From assembly GCF_023078275.1 (NCBI RefSeq), contig NC_062974.1, forward strand, positions 26,696,110-26,760,109: DNA of 64,000 nucleotides, given 5' to 3'. Position 1 is the stretch's first letter; the number at the start of each line of letters is the position of its first letter. Shown here one piece after another: positions 44,525-55,167 of this stretch. The stretch comes from Leguminivora glycinivorella. Its lineage: Eukaryota > Arthropoda > Insecta > Lepidoptera > Tortricidae. Below the pieces are notes generated by a model that was not told the origin of the DNA, made no database searches, and saw only the letters and a program-made list of their open reading frames with translations. The translations under genes and the position numbers were made by a program.

Positions 44525-45254
44525 TCAGTCGAATTGAGAACCTCCTACTTTTTTTGAAGTCGGTTAAAAAAACAACCTTTATTGCCGGCCGGCAAACGGC
44601 TAACCGATTGAAACAGAAACATAAATGAAAAGAGAGGGCGAACGGCGACACCTGCGTGTCGGCGATTTCAAAGGTAAGCGCACGTGCACCCGATCTCGCT
44701 ACCTACGCCCAGGTGCGGGCGCGGCTTTCGACCTTCGCGCCGTGCAATAGAATTTAATGTCGGCTGCTCGTGTGCGGTCTGTTTGTTTTATAGAGTGGCG
44801 GCATTTTCAATATCAAAGGGTGAGCCTATTTTGTGCAAAATTCTGTTATATCAATAACTTCTCACGTCACTAGATTATCGACTTTGAATGTCGAGTATAT
44901 TTATAGTATCATCACTTTATTTCAGTGTACGAATTTCGTATGTGTTAAAAATCATTGTTCTAGCTTCATAAACCAGGGAGGAAATAATGGAGAGCGTTTA
45001 TATGTCTTGTTTTGCCTTAATTCAATATCATCACATATTTTTGTTGCTGATAAAATAATACATCCTATATATCAAGGCCTTGTAGCTCGGCGAAAGAATC
45101 GTGATCGCGGAGTGCGCCGGCACTGATTATAATTATTTTGTCCAGTTATTATAATAACCTATACAAAAAGTACCGATAGAATAGGTATTCTAATCTATAT
45201 CTGCATAGAACTATTTAAAACAAACCACAAAAGTTCATAGTTGATCGTTATTGG
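44525..45254. other. Possible non-coding first exon or promoter; no gene proved
   Basis: A GC-richer patch at 44635-44730 includes TTTCAAAG|GTAAGC, a good splice donor with the intron starting at about 44672. It could be an upstream non-coding exon of the gene that starts at 53347, but nothing links them. The remainder is AT-rich. Confidence 0.3.
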
Positions 45255-45256
45255 TA

Positions 45257-45404
45257 CAGTCAGCAACTCAGCTGTGAATACAGATAAAGTGCCAAATATA
45301 TGTATACACACACCTTAATGTACAAAGTACCAACACTTGTACAGGAAATAAAATACTCTATACATATTTTTGGCACTTTGTCTTGCCAGCTGTGTTGTTG
45401 ACTG
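45257..45404. mobile_element. Tc1/mariner-type MITE, ends CAGTCAGCAAC, TA duplication
   Basis: TA (45255-45256), CAGTCAGCAACTCAGCTG ... inverted right end ... TA (45405-45406). AGTGCCAAATATATG pairs with CATATTTTTGGCACT. Confidence 0.75.
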
Positions 45405-45502
45405 TACACGATCTAAAAAGGAGCCGAACGGTTATTATAATTACGCGGCGACTTGCGTAGTCGGCGGCCGCGCGATACATAGTGCTGTCTCTGTTCAGGC
45501 CC

Positions 45503-45638
45503 CGTAGCCGAATGCCATTTCTCCGACGCGAAACGAAAACGAAACGCAGTCTGGCTCTGTCGCGCCAATACGCAAGAGCGATAGAGATAGATATCTACTA
45601 GCGTTTCGTTTCGTGAGCGTTTGTGCCATTCGGCTACG
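45503..45638. mobile_element. Hairpin MITE, ends CGTAGCCGAATGCCA
   Basis: CGTAGCCGAATG at the left pairs with CATTCGGCTACG at the right; GAAACGAAAACGAAACGC pairs with GCGTTTCGTTTCGTG. The core CAGTCTGGCTCTGTCGCGCC also occurs at about 39334, so a related, more decayed copy lies there. Confidence 0.8.
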
Positions 45639-45764
45639 CACCCTGTTCTCACTACCACGAATTTGAAGAACAATATTGCTGTCTCTCTCAATCTTTAGGC
45701 GTCATTCATATATTACGTCATACGTTTTTTGTTCTTGCACTGCCTGTTAACTTTTGTTTCTGTT

Positions 45765-45935
45765 CCGTTTTTCCAGCTACCCTAAGGTTGTCTGGAAGAG
45801 ATCGCTTTTTAGCGATAATACCGCCTGTTGTTACCTAGTTATACTCTCACTAAACATTCTGTATACATATAACATGTAAAATGGTGCAATAAAGAATATT
45901 TACTTACTTACTTACTTACTTATTTACTTACTAAA
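45765..45935 (+). repeat. Non-LTR/SINE 3' tail with (CTTA)n
   Basis: AAGGTTGTCTGGAAGAGATC, GCTTTTTAGCGATAATACCG, then GGTGCAATAAAGAATATT and a (TACT)n run. Confidence 0.78.
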
Positions 45936-46019
45936 TGTGACAATCCATGTTAAAGGATTAAAAAAGCGTGACATTGGGGGGTCCAAATAGTAGTCCATAA
46001 ACCACGTCTTTGACCAACG

Positions 46020-46766
46020 TGAGTGATATCTCTGTCACTCTTTACGTCTTTACTAACAGAAATTTAAATAACAATAGTGCTATCTCTGTCACTCTTTACT
46101 AACAGAAATTTAAATAACAAAAATGCTATCTCTGTCACTCTTTACTACCAGGAACTTAAATTATTATAGTGCTATCTCTATTCTCTGTCACTCTTTACTA
46201 TCAGGAACTTAAATTGTTATAGTGCTATCTCTGTCACTCTTTACTACCAGGACCTTAAATTATTATAGTGCTATCTCTGTCACTCTTTACTGTGTGCGGG
46301 AAGTGCACATACCACGAGTTTGACTAACATGAGTGCTATCTCTATCACTCTTTACTACCAGGAACTTTAATTATGATATATTATAATCTGTCACTCTTTA
46401 CTACCAGCAGGCCTAGCACATGATAGCCGCGAGAGTATGTCGCCGCGAGATAGACTACCTGTCCTTATGTCATTAATACAATTAGACAAAGACGTGTCAT
46501 CTATCTCGCGGCGACATACTCCCGCGGCCATCATGTGCTAGGCCTACAGGAACATAAATTTTATTATTACAGTGCTATCTCTGTCACTCTTTACTACCAG
46601 GAACTTAAATGATTATAGTGCTATCTCTGTCACTCTTTACTGTGTGCGGGAAGTGCACATACCACGAGTTTGACTAACATGAGTGCTATCTCTGTCACTC
46701 TTTACTACCAGGAACTTAAATGATTATAGTGCTATCTCTGTCACTCTTTACTTCTAGGAACTTAAT
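46020..46766. repeat. Tandem array, ~46-bp unit, interrupted by a MITE
   Basis: Units share GTGCTATCTCTGTCACTCTT, TACTACCAGGAACTTAAAT and a short AT spacer. About 13 units are present, some with GTGTGCGGGAAGTGCACATA-type inserts at about 46290 and 46645, a hint of longer-period duplication. The MITE at 46409-46545 splits one unit inside CTACCAGGAAC. Confidence 0.88.
46409..46545. mobile_element. Hairpin MITE, ends AGGCCTAGCACATGAT
   Basis: Inverted ends AGGCCTAGCACATGAT and a stem with GCGAGAGTATGTCGCCGCG. It interrupts the 46-bp array unit; the unit continues on the far side, so the insertion is younger than the array. CAG on both sides may be its duplication. Confidence 0.82.
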
Positions 46767-46774
46767 ATTTTTTT

Positions 46775-46925
46775 CGGTTTCGGTTTTGGTCTTGGTTTCG
46801 GTGTCGGTTTTGGTGTAGGTTTCGGTGTCGGTTTCGGTTTCGATTTCGGTTTTCGTTTCCATTCCCGTTTCGGTTTCCGTTTTCGTTTTCAGTTTTGTTT
46901 TTGTTTAAACTAACAGAACTAAAAC
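46775..46925. repeat. T-rich hexamer tract with complementary A-rich end
   Basis: Loose GGTTTC/GGTGTC hexamers with many variants, then AACTAAAACTAAAACCAAAA, which pairs with the T-rich part. Confidence 0.75.
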
Positions 46926-46969
46926 TAAAACCAAAACCAAACCAGAAACGGGAAACCGAACACGGGAAA

Positions 46970-47226
46970 CCGGATATCGGATACCGTATATCGGATGCTG
47001 GTTACCGGTTACTGTCTACCATTTACCGGATACCGGTTACCGTCTACCGGTTACCGGTCACCGTTTACCGGATACCGGTTAACGGTCATTGGTTACTGGT
47101 TACCGGTTACCGGTCACCGAATACCGGAGACCTGTCACCGGTTACCGGTTACCGGATACCGGTTACCGGATACCGGCTACCGGATACCGGTTACCGGATA
47201 CCGGCTACCGGATACCGGTTACCGGA

Positions 47227-47267
<41 letters not shown>

Positions 47268-47400
47268 ATACCGGTTACCGGATACCGGTTACCGGATACC
47301 GGATACCGGATACCGGTTACCGGATACCGGATACCGGATACAGGATACCGGATACCGGTTACCGGTTACCGGTTACCGGGTACCAGATACCAGAAACCAG
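46970..47400. repeat. 7-bp tandem array, TTACCGG/ATACCGG
   Basis: About 60 heptamers of the type TTACCGG or ATACCGG. Because ACCGGT is its own complement, the array is nearly self-complementary. A 7-bp unit reads as the same seven-residue repeat (TGYRLPV-like) in all three frames, which explains several overlapping frames; none is a gene. Confidence 0.92.
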
Positions 47401-47479
47401 GTTTTGATTTCTGGTTTCTCATGTTACAACGTGTATAGATTAGTCGATACCAAGTCGGACACTTCCGATTAGGCGATTT

Positions 47480-48259
47480 CGGCTCGCATTGTTACGCAGC
47501 ATTCGAGTGTTGAGTTTCTCACACATGAGGCCCCCTAATAAAATTTGTACCACTCATATTATTGATTTGACTCTCGCAACACAAACACCTCATGCCCACA
47601 CAAATACACACAAAATAAAATCATTCACAAACTTCAAATCATTCAAAAACTCAACAGTCACACGCGCTCCTCGCGGTCCTCTAAGAACTCCCTCGCGAGA
47701 GTCGACACTTCAAAATGAAGCGACATCGCATCGGCTCATCGTCCACAAATCCGAAAAGATCCACCGATAAATTTGTACCGGAAAGACCTCACCGCGACAA
47801 TGTCACATTACCCATATTACTTCAAAAATCCTCTGAAAGTGAAACAGTTCATTAGGTTTACCGTAAGAGTGAGTGAGACAGACACGCACTGTGCTTCAAA
47901 TTTGCCTCGCCAAAATACGTTACACACGACTCGAAAGAATACAGTCTTAAGCGCCGCAAGCTTTCATACATATTACGTTGTTGTGATCCAAGCATCTCGT
48001 CAAGCTCGATAGGTACTATTATTGAGCTAACGACTTGACCAGTTTAACGTGACCTATCGGACTAATTGATTTGTATGACTTTTGTCACTTGTAATAAGGG
48101 AGCTCTCTTATACTGGACGGTGAAATATTTGTTATCGAAGCGTTTTGAAAACGCGGCGCCCTTGATATCGCCGAGCGAAACACGTGTTGACGACTCGCCG
48201 CCCGTTCCCGCTACTACTATACTAGCTATACCTACTCTGTGCACGACCTTATTCTGCAG
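47480..48259 (+). other. Candidate non-coding first exon ending at a splice donor
   Basis: GC content and CpG frequency rise here compared with the surroundings. The stretch ends at TTCTGCAG|GTAATA, a good donor with the intron starting at 48260. The nearest acceptor of a real gene is at 53327. Short frames inside show no family resemblance. This is a guess; transcript data would be needed. Confidence 0.3.
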
Positions 48260-48964
48260 GTAATAACGTTCATATTAAAGCGCAAGTAAGAAAAATATCA
48301 ATTAAGTAATGAATCTTACATATTTGTTGTTTAATTGATTTCGTATAGTACTAAGAATATATTAACGGCAAAATTTACCATCTTTCAATTTAGTTAGGTA
48401 TTTTTCCTTTCCTAAAATTATCAATATTTAAGATTTTGAACAAGCGCCAAAAGTATTGGTATAAGTTTTAATAATTTATCAACACACGTAATATTATATT
48501 CATAATAAATTGCAGGATTACGGTTAACAATATTTTCTAGTGAAATACGCCTGAAAATGTGTAACTTACTAAACCTTCTTTATAAATGATAGTTCTGTAT
48601 GAATTATTTATAAAAATTAGATGTTTTTATATGAAATGCAGGTGTCACAACATAATACAAGCACTTTTTCCGGATTACATTTAATACTTTAGTTATAAAA
48701 TCAAAAAATATTCAAAGTTCGTTTTTTTTTTTTTTTAAATTGAATCAGAACCCTAATTTGATTAATAATTTGTATTTTAACTATCACTAATGATACTTTA
48801 TACGACAGAAAAAGAAAATTACGGTTATCGAATTATGTCCAGGTCAAGCTATTTTTCCTGGTCTACTAGTGCACGCATAATATGTGGGTGAGACTTTGTA
48901 TAAGTAGGCGAGAATATTTATAACATGTTTAGTTAAAGTATGATGTTCTCAAGTAAATTTATTC
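48260..48964. other. No gene recognised
   Basis: AT-rich filler. Confidence 0.4.
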
Positions 48965-49150
48965 AACACTAGCTCTATACAAACTTCCACCCGCCTTTTT
49001 AGGGAAGTGGGGGGTTAGAAAGAGACAAATAGTAGCCTACGTCACTCTTCATCCCTTCAACTATCTCCACTTAAAAAATCAGGTCACTTCGCTCCGTTTT
49101 TAGGGTTCCGTATTCCCTGAAAGACGGCAAACTTTGCATTAGTAAGGTCA
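48965..49150 (-). mobile_element. Degraded Helitron-like element
   Basis: Minus-strand relative of 36266-36443: GTTAGAAAGAGACAAATAGT and ATCCCTTCAACTATCTCCAC are recognisable. Its 3' hairpin is lost and a GGGTTCCGTATTCCC segment is inserted. Confidence 0.55.
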
Positions 49151-49924
49151 TACATAATGAACAACTTTTTATCATGAGACCAATGCTGAAATCGCAAAAA
49201 AAAAATTATGTTTCATACATTTCGAATGACGTGATGTAGTACTTCAGAAGTACACTTTTTTAAAATTAATCCGTTTAACGATAACTTTTAAATTCACATT
49301 GACCCAATGCATTTCAGTACCTATACTTATCAAACTTAACAAAATTTGTCAGAAATCGTTAAATGTTACCAGTATTAATACTTAAATTTATGTTCGATGT
49401 TGTTTTTATACGAAAAAATGTATAGGCGTAGATACTCACGCACCTTCCGAGTTCTCTCTTTATAATTACGATTAAATCTTTATTTATTACAATAGAAAGC
49501 TACTCGTCCTCAAACATTAAAAATAACGACTAAATACTTGTATATTTAATAGAAAAATCTTCAAAACAATTTATATGAAAGTAGCTCTTATCTTATCGAT
49601 AAAAAGTTCTATGAATTTTTAGTTTTGTTTTGATATTAATTGGAAGATTAAAGAGTATTTTCATAAAACGGGGATTAGTATGCAAATGTGGTTTCTTCGG
49701 GAGAGAATTTTAATGTTGGGTTGGGAGAGGTCAGTTATGTTTAGTTTTATAGCTTGTAGTATTTTATCTAAGACGTAAAGAGTACGGTAAAGCTGTTATT
49801 GATTTTCTTTCATAATAAAATGAAGAAACCCACGTACAGTCGAGGTCAATAAGGTGATAAAAAGTACACATATTTATGAACTCGAATGTACATATGAACA
49901 GTCACAGTTAGGCCTAATTTAGGC
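49151..49924. other. No gene recognised
   Basis: AT-rich; GTACAGTCGAGGTCAATAAG near 49836 resembles a truncated mariner-type MITE end. Confidence 0.4.
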
Positions 49925-50199
49925 CTGATTTAGACGGCTCGCGAACTCGCATTCGATTTTAGTTACACTGCGGGCTGTTGTGGTGACATACAATTTTGCA
50001 CAGCCATCAAATACCGCAATGTAAAAAAACTCGTATGCGAGTTCTCGTACCGTGTAAATGGGCTCTTAGGCAGCGTGCGAACTCGCATGCGATTTTAGTT
50101 ACATTGCGGGCTGTTGAGGTTACATACACACAGCCATCAAATACCGCAATGTAATAAAACTCGTATGTGAGTTCTCGTACCGTCTAAATGGGCCCTTAG
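49925..50199. mobile_element. Tandem dimer of a hairpin MITE
   Basis: Two copies of about 130 bp in the same direction. Each has GCGAACTCGCAT, ATTTTAGTTACA and GCGGGCTGTTG at the left and the inverted forms (CAGCCATCAAATACCGCAAT, then ACTCGTATG, GAGTTCTCGTACCG) at the right. Confidence 0.78.
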
Positions 50200-50737
50200 A
50201 TTTATCGGAACTACCGAACTAGCTTCTATTAAATTTTGTAGGATAGGTATTAGGAGTAAAGAGTTTTTTTATGCTTAAAATTTACATAAAAATACGTACT
50301 TTAAGTACCTATAGGCACACTTTCGAAGTTTTTTTCATAAGTATTATCAACTCAAATTAATTCTCAGCATACTTTTCAATATTTTCTAATCGTTTAGAGA
50401 AAGTTAGTCCCTCTAATTGCTCTCCCAGGGTGTTTCTTGAAATATGACCCGACCATTGATTCCCAGATTAGAGGCCTCATAATATTTAAGGATACTATAA
50501 AAGTTTCGTGTGTCGGAGGTTATTAAAATGATGAATGTGGTATAGCTTAAATTTATTCGTGTTATTTAATAGAAAATGTTTAGGCAGCGGCTTCCATTGA
50601 ACTCGTTTATAACTTTCCTACCTAATTGTAAAGATAATTAAACATGAATTCCCAATGTTACAAATTGTTAATAAGAAGAAAATTAATCAAATATAAGTTC
50701 ACTCGTGGCTGTCTTAATACGGTAGATAATACAAATA
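50200..50737. other. No gene recognised
   Basis: AT-rich filler. Confidence 0.4.
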
Positions 50738-50985
50738 CATACATATACATACATATAATCACGCCTGTATCCCATAAAGGGGTGGGGCAGAGCACATGAA
50801 CTACTAAGTTTCAGTGCCACTCTTGGCAAAAAGGGGTTGAAAGAAATCCAAATTGTAACATTGCAGTGACAGGTTGCCATACAGCCTCTCGCCCACGCCA
50901 CAATTTAACCCATATCCCACAGTCGACTTCTACGACACCCACGGGAAGAAAGGGGGTGGTGAAATTCTTAACCTGTCACCACACG
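50738..50985 (-). repeat. SINE-like dispersed repeat (minus strand)
   Basis: Reverse copy of 5876-6145: ATCACGCCTGTATCCCATAA, GCAGTGACAGGTTGCCA and GGTGAAATTCTTAACC on the plus strand, with a (CATA)n tail at the left. Confidence 0.78.
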
Positions 50986-51489
50986 GGATAATACAAATAA
51001 GTACCTAATTAATTACTTGATTTTTAACAACTCTAAAATAGTATCATACATTGGATAAGGATGATGTACGTAATCCTGATCCTGAACTACTATTATAGCT
51101 AGTGTATTTGGAAGTATCAATCAAGGTAGGTAGTCTGTAATTTATCGTGCTATTTTTATAGTTTATTAGAGATATTACTCTCAGGTATTTTTCGCGAACA
51201 GGTGGCGCATTTGTCGAGATATTGTGCCTGACATTTGTCGTGACTAAACAGAACTAATAATTATCTATTCGTACCTACATAATTATGAGTTCTTTAATCT
51301 TTGAAGTAATAATTGTACATAATAATAAGTAATTACAATGGAATGTAAAGGCTAAGATGAGGAAAATCTGTTTCAACCAATAATCAACTTGTCATCAATA
51401 CGAGTTCATCCAGTTGAAAAACCTATAATATAAGTAAGATGATTTTGTTTGATGGAGAATCATATTATTATGTATTTGTGATGAACTAA
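50986..51489. other. No gene recognised
   Basis: AT-rich filler. Confidence 0.4.
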
Positions 51490-51700
51490 ATGAATAGAAT
51501 AGAATAAACGTTTATTCGTGAACACAGGCAAGACAAAATACACATAATAACAACAAGACAGAAAGGAATGAAGTGCCACGAAATGGCCTCATCTCTCAGC
51601 GTGTTGCTGGTGACTTCCAGCGCTGATCTTCCGATGAGGCCATCAAGTGTGAAAGATTCACGGAGGGTAACAGACAGAAGAAATACAAAAAACATACAAG
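51490..51700 (-). repeat. LINE 3' tail (minus strand), (GAATA)n side
   Basis: AATAGAATAGAATAAACGTT followed by TATTCGTGAACACAGGCAAG; GAAATGGCCTCATCTC and GCTGATCTTCCGATGAGGCC form a short inverted pair. A relative is near 35050-35170. Confidence 0.55.
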
Positions 51701-52671
51701 TACGTGGTCAAACAGCTAAAAAAGTGAAAACGTTACAAGAAAAATAACAACAGACTGTGATCGAAACATAAAATAAAAAGAATAACCAATAGCTTTATAG
51801 GTATTCTAGAGAAAAGTTAATTTTGCTGGACATTTTCTTCAAACCGACAATCATCGGTTGCGTCGGTTTGCGTGAAAAACGATGTAAAGCGTATTCTGCG
51901 CAGTTTCCATTACATTTAATTTACCTTACATACACCCTTATTTCAATCCATTTTCAATCACATACTTGGACTAACGATCATTAATGGTTCACTTGACATA
52001 ATGTGTTTAACGCCGCTCGTACTGCTCCATACAAGGAGTAATGTATTTTATTTACCAGAAAAATAAACACGAGTGTTTTGCGACGATTTTCGTTTTGAAA
52101 TCCCTATGCAGCCGACACCATGCTGATTTTAATGTCTGACGACGGACGATTTCTACTTGAAAAACTTAACAACCTGGCACCACGCTGAGTCAAGGGTCAT
52201 TTCGTATCTCCTAATGTGTTCAAATGTGGTGTTAGTTTGCTTTTCCTCCTTACTTCCTTATTCACTTGTCACGTACATTTTGATTTTTTGCTACGAATCG
52301 TTTGTGTTTATACGGCTACGTTTCTGTTTTCTTATTAAGTGTTAGGTCAGTCCTCCTAAGGTTAAGTTAGTGATTCCCTTCCTCAGCTAAACTCGTAGCT
52401 TTTTTCGAAATCGAGTAGGTCGTTGTAAAATGGGCATCACTCTCTGCATCACCATCATTTCAGCCATTAATCGCCCACTGCTGAGCATAGGCCTCCCTTC
52501 GTGTACGCCACTTATCCCGGTCCTGGGCTAATCTCATCCAGAAGTGCCCCGCAGTTTTTCGAATTTCGACCACCCGACGAGCCAACGGATGCCAATTACC
52601 TACATCGTTACCTAGATCTATCATCATGTACCTATATACGCTATTTTATATCCAGATATTTGACGACCGGT
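51701..52671. other. No gene recognised
   Basis: AT-rich, with a short hairpin AACCGACAATC/GTCGGTT near 51841-51867. A TCATTTCAGCCATTAATCGC stretch at about 52456 may be a further retroelement scrap. Confidence 0.4.
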
Positions 52672-53275
52672 CTGGCTCAATTGACAGTGACCCTGCCTAC
52701 TAAGCCGCGGTCCTGGGTTCGAATCCCGGTAAGGGCATTTACTTGTGTGATGATCACAGATATTTGTTCCTGAGTCATGGATGTTTTCTATGTAAGTATA
52801 TAAGTATGTATTTGTCTATTTAAGTGCGTATATCGTCGTATAGCGTCGCTTGACTTGTGCGAAATGTCATTTGATATTTGCCAGTCGCTTTTCGGTGAAG
52901 GAAAACATCGTGAGGAAACCGGACATTAGTCCGGTTTCCTCACGATGTTTTCCTTCAGGTCTGCCCGATGTTTTCCTTCAGACCTTCCAACCCGAAGGGT
53001 AAACTAGACTTTATTGGAATTATCCAATAAAGTCTAGTTTACCCTTCGGGTTGGAAGGTCAGATGGCAGTCGCTTTCGTAAAAACTAGTGCCTATGCCAA
53101 ATCTTGGGATTAGTTGTCAAAGCGGACCCCAGGCTCCCATGAGCCGTGGCAAATGCCGGGAGAACGCAAGGAGGATGATGATCGTTGCTTAGCACCCATA
53201 GTACAAGCTTTGCTTAGTTTGGGGCTAAGTTGATCTGTGTAAGGTGTCCCCAATATTTATTTATTTATATAAGAT
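52672..53275 (+). repeat. tRNA-headed SINE family 1, split by another SINE
   Basis: GACCGGTCTGGCTCAATTGA opens the head; box B is GGTTCGAATCC. The body breaks off near 52856 and resumes at about 53184 with GTTGCTTAGCACCCATAGTA, ending in CCCCAATATTTATTTATT. The uninterrupted relative at 40610-40760 shows that the two halves belong together. It ends about 50 bp before the first coding exon. Confidence 0.82.
52857..53183 (+). repeat. SINE family 2 with internal inverted duplications
   Basis: Nested in the previous SINE. Normal head-side sequence GAAATGTCATTTGATATTTG is followed by two inverted repeats absent from the copy at 34722-34993: AGGAAACCGGAC/GTCCGGTTTCCT (52913-52941) and ACCCGAAGGGTAAACTAGAC, inverted, at 52989-53065. 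Normal 3' sequence follows to GAGGATGATGAT. Confidence 0.78.
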
Positions 53276-53327
53276 ATATATTGTATATTACAGAGTTGTT
53301 TAACGAAAGATTGTCTCTTCTTTTCAG

Positions 53328-53342
53328 ATGCTGATAAAATAG
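53328..53342 (+). promoter_or_regulatory. Minimal upstream ORF (four codons)
   Basis: The exon opens right after the acceptor TTTTCAG with ATGCTGATAAAATAG, a four-codon frame ending four bases before the main start. Such a frame would lower or gate translation by reinitiation or leaky scanning; its effect here is inferred. Confidence 0.5.
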
Positions 53343-53346
53343 CGGT

Positions 53347-53436
53347 ATGGGGCAAGCGGGCAGTCAGCAGCACGCGCCGCTGCGCGCGCATCGTGCGCAC
53401 ACGCTGCCCCACGAGCCGCCCCGACACGCGCCGAAG
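53347..53436 (+). CDS. First coding exon (MGQAGS start)
   Basis: Acceptor at 53327 (CTCTTCTTTTCAG), start ATG at 53347-53349, donor GTAACC at 53437. Thirty codons: MGQAGSQQ, then a His/Arg/Pro-rich stretch ending PPRHAPK. Gly2 and Ser6 fit N-myristoylation. Another frame is also open through this exon, but it meets a stop in the next exon, so the MGQ frame is the one that continues. Very GC-rich compared with its flanks. Confidence 0.72.
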
Positions 53437-53505
53437 GTAACCGAACTTCAAGTTATAATCACAGAACATATTTATTTAGTCGTATGGCAAAGAACAGAAA
53501 CATTC

Positions 53506-53675
53506 ATAAGTTAAAACTAAGTCCAATCAGCCATTTCTTGGCCTCATCGCTAAGGGTGATCAGGTCTTCTGTAGGTCCATTGGCATAGCGCTTCACGGGG
53601 AAATCCTCTATTATGTGCTGGATTGTTTGTGCAGTCTCGCCACAATTGTTGCAAACCGGGGACTCCACCCAGAAC
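53506..53675 (-). pseudogene. LINE C-terminal scrap in intron 1
   Basis: Minus strand reads WVESPVCNNCGETAQTIQHI, then a Pro/Arg-containing segment and SDEAKKWLIGLSF before a stop. CNNCGE with the following His is the zinc motif after the RNase H or RT domain of several non-LTR elements. It begins about 70 bp after exon 1 ends and is not part of the host gene. Confidence 0.7.
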
Positions 53676-54065
53676 CACAGAATATATAATACTACAGTAC
53701 AGAGGGCTCACTCCTTTCACAAAATACCGCCATTCTAAATTCTTACCTACATTAACAAACGGACCGCACGCTAGCTGACATTGAATTTAATTGCGCCGCG
53801 CTAAGGTCGTCACCAGTGAATGGGCCGCGAACTCGCGGCCGCCGACATGTACTTGTAGCGCGGCGATAAAATCGCGGAGTGAGCCGCCCCTGTTATAGTA
53901 CAGGGGTGTGATTGATGAGACTACTAGTAGTAGGCGGCGAGAAGTTGTCATTTCCTGCACCACGTGTACAGATTTAGGGTTAGTTGCCAAGCGGTCCCGC
54001 CACATAAGCCCAGGAGACCGCGAGGAATGAGCGCATGATGATAAATATGTTTTACATTTAATAAA

Positions 54066-54386
54066 TCCATACTAATATTATAAATGGGAAAGTGTGCCGC
54101 TTAACTTAAAAACTGGGTTACAAACTGGGGATTCTGTTATAAGGTTGATTATCTTTCAGATGATATTATATTTTTTATATATTCAACCTTAAAGCAGAAT
54201 GGATTTACCCAGGTTTGAAGTTAAGCGACACAAGTGTGTGTGTCTGTTTGTTTGTCCGTCTTTCACGGCCAAACAGAGCGATGAATTGACGTGTTTTTTT
54301 AAGTGAAGATATTTGAAGGGATGGAGAGTGTCATAGGCTACTTTTTGTCTCTTTCTAACGCGAGTGAAGCCGCGGGCATAAGCTAG
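54066..54386 (+). mobile_element. Helitron-like element split by a small MITE
   Basis: Starts TCCATACTAATATTATAAAT, ends in CTAG (54383-54386), between A and T. The body is interrupted inside the (GT)n part by 54098-54232, whose ends CGCTTAACTT and AAGTTAAGCG are inverted. Intact relatives at 36266 and 61268 show the uninterrupted sequence. Confidence 0.8.
54098..54232. mobile_element. Small MITE nested in the Helitron
   Basis: GCTTAACTT near the left end and AAGTTAAGC near the right; AACTGGGTTACA and ACCCAGGTTTGA also pair loosely. The exact target duplication is ambiguous because the target is a GT-repeat. Confidence 0.65.
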
Positions 54387-54544
54387 TGTCATATACAAAG
54401 AAAAAGTGACCTAGGCTTGCAAGTGTTATATATTTAATTATGGGTGTCCTGAAACCAGTGCCTACGCTGTCTACGCTACGCTGAGCGGCATCCTATTTGG
54501 TATAAGTAACAATAATGATAAACTTGTTCTTATATGTAGGTATG

Positions 54545-55167
54545 GTGTTGAATGTTTTTGTACTAAATAATAGTATATTGTGCAACAAGGGAGGTAAGAG
54601 GGATTTTGTCGACGAATGTTAAAACTCGCGACAGCCGCAGGCCGGAGAGAGTTTTAGACACGAGTTTACAAAATCCTTACCTCCTGAGTTACACACAATA
54701 TTTTTCATCACATTTGAGAGGAAAACACAGAGAAAAAAAATCATAAGGCAAAACCTTTAATGAATGGCGGTGTTGTACTGCCCGTTGCTATGGCAACGCA
54801 ATCGAGATGGCCGTCACAATTTCCTGCCAGATTGCAAATTATAAAGATTTATCTACGTGAAATTTACAAAATAAATGTCAAATTTTCATCAGATCAGTGA
54901 AATACCGTTTAATATTTTTTTATAGCTTAATAGTCAAATTTTAGTTGTGCAAAAAAAATCCTTGGCTGATTGAAACATCCTTTGCCTAAGGTAGGTATTG
55001 TACGGATAGTATTAATTTTTAAAACTAAATCCATTATTCCCTTGGGAATAAAATGGTACATTATACTTCAGTACACGTAGATGCAATGAGACCTTTAAAC
55101 AGCAAATGTGATGAAAATATTTTTTTCTTTTTTCTTTGTTATAGACAGTTCTTCAAAAAGTAGCACT
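54545..55167. other. Intron sequence with weak inverted repeats
   Basis: GGGAGGTAAGAGGGATTTTG (about 54590) pairs with CAAAATCCTTACCTCC (about 54669), and TTTTCATCACATTTG (54707) with CAAATGTGATGAAAA (55105). One or two MITEs are likely, but their ends are not fixed. Confidence 0.5.

Noticed and set aside
46775..47400. Interstitial telomere
   Set aside because: Units are GGTTTC-like and TTACCGG, not the insect TTAGG repeat.
46895..47472. Three overlapping plus frames of TGYRLPV-like repeats
   Set aside because: A 7-bp array without stop codons is open in every forward frame.
47489..48263. Small protein-coding gene in the GC-richer stretch
   Set aside because: Frames are short, unrelated to each other and lack domain features; better explained as an untranslated exon or intergenic DNA.
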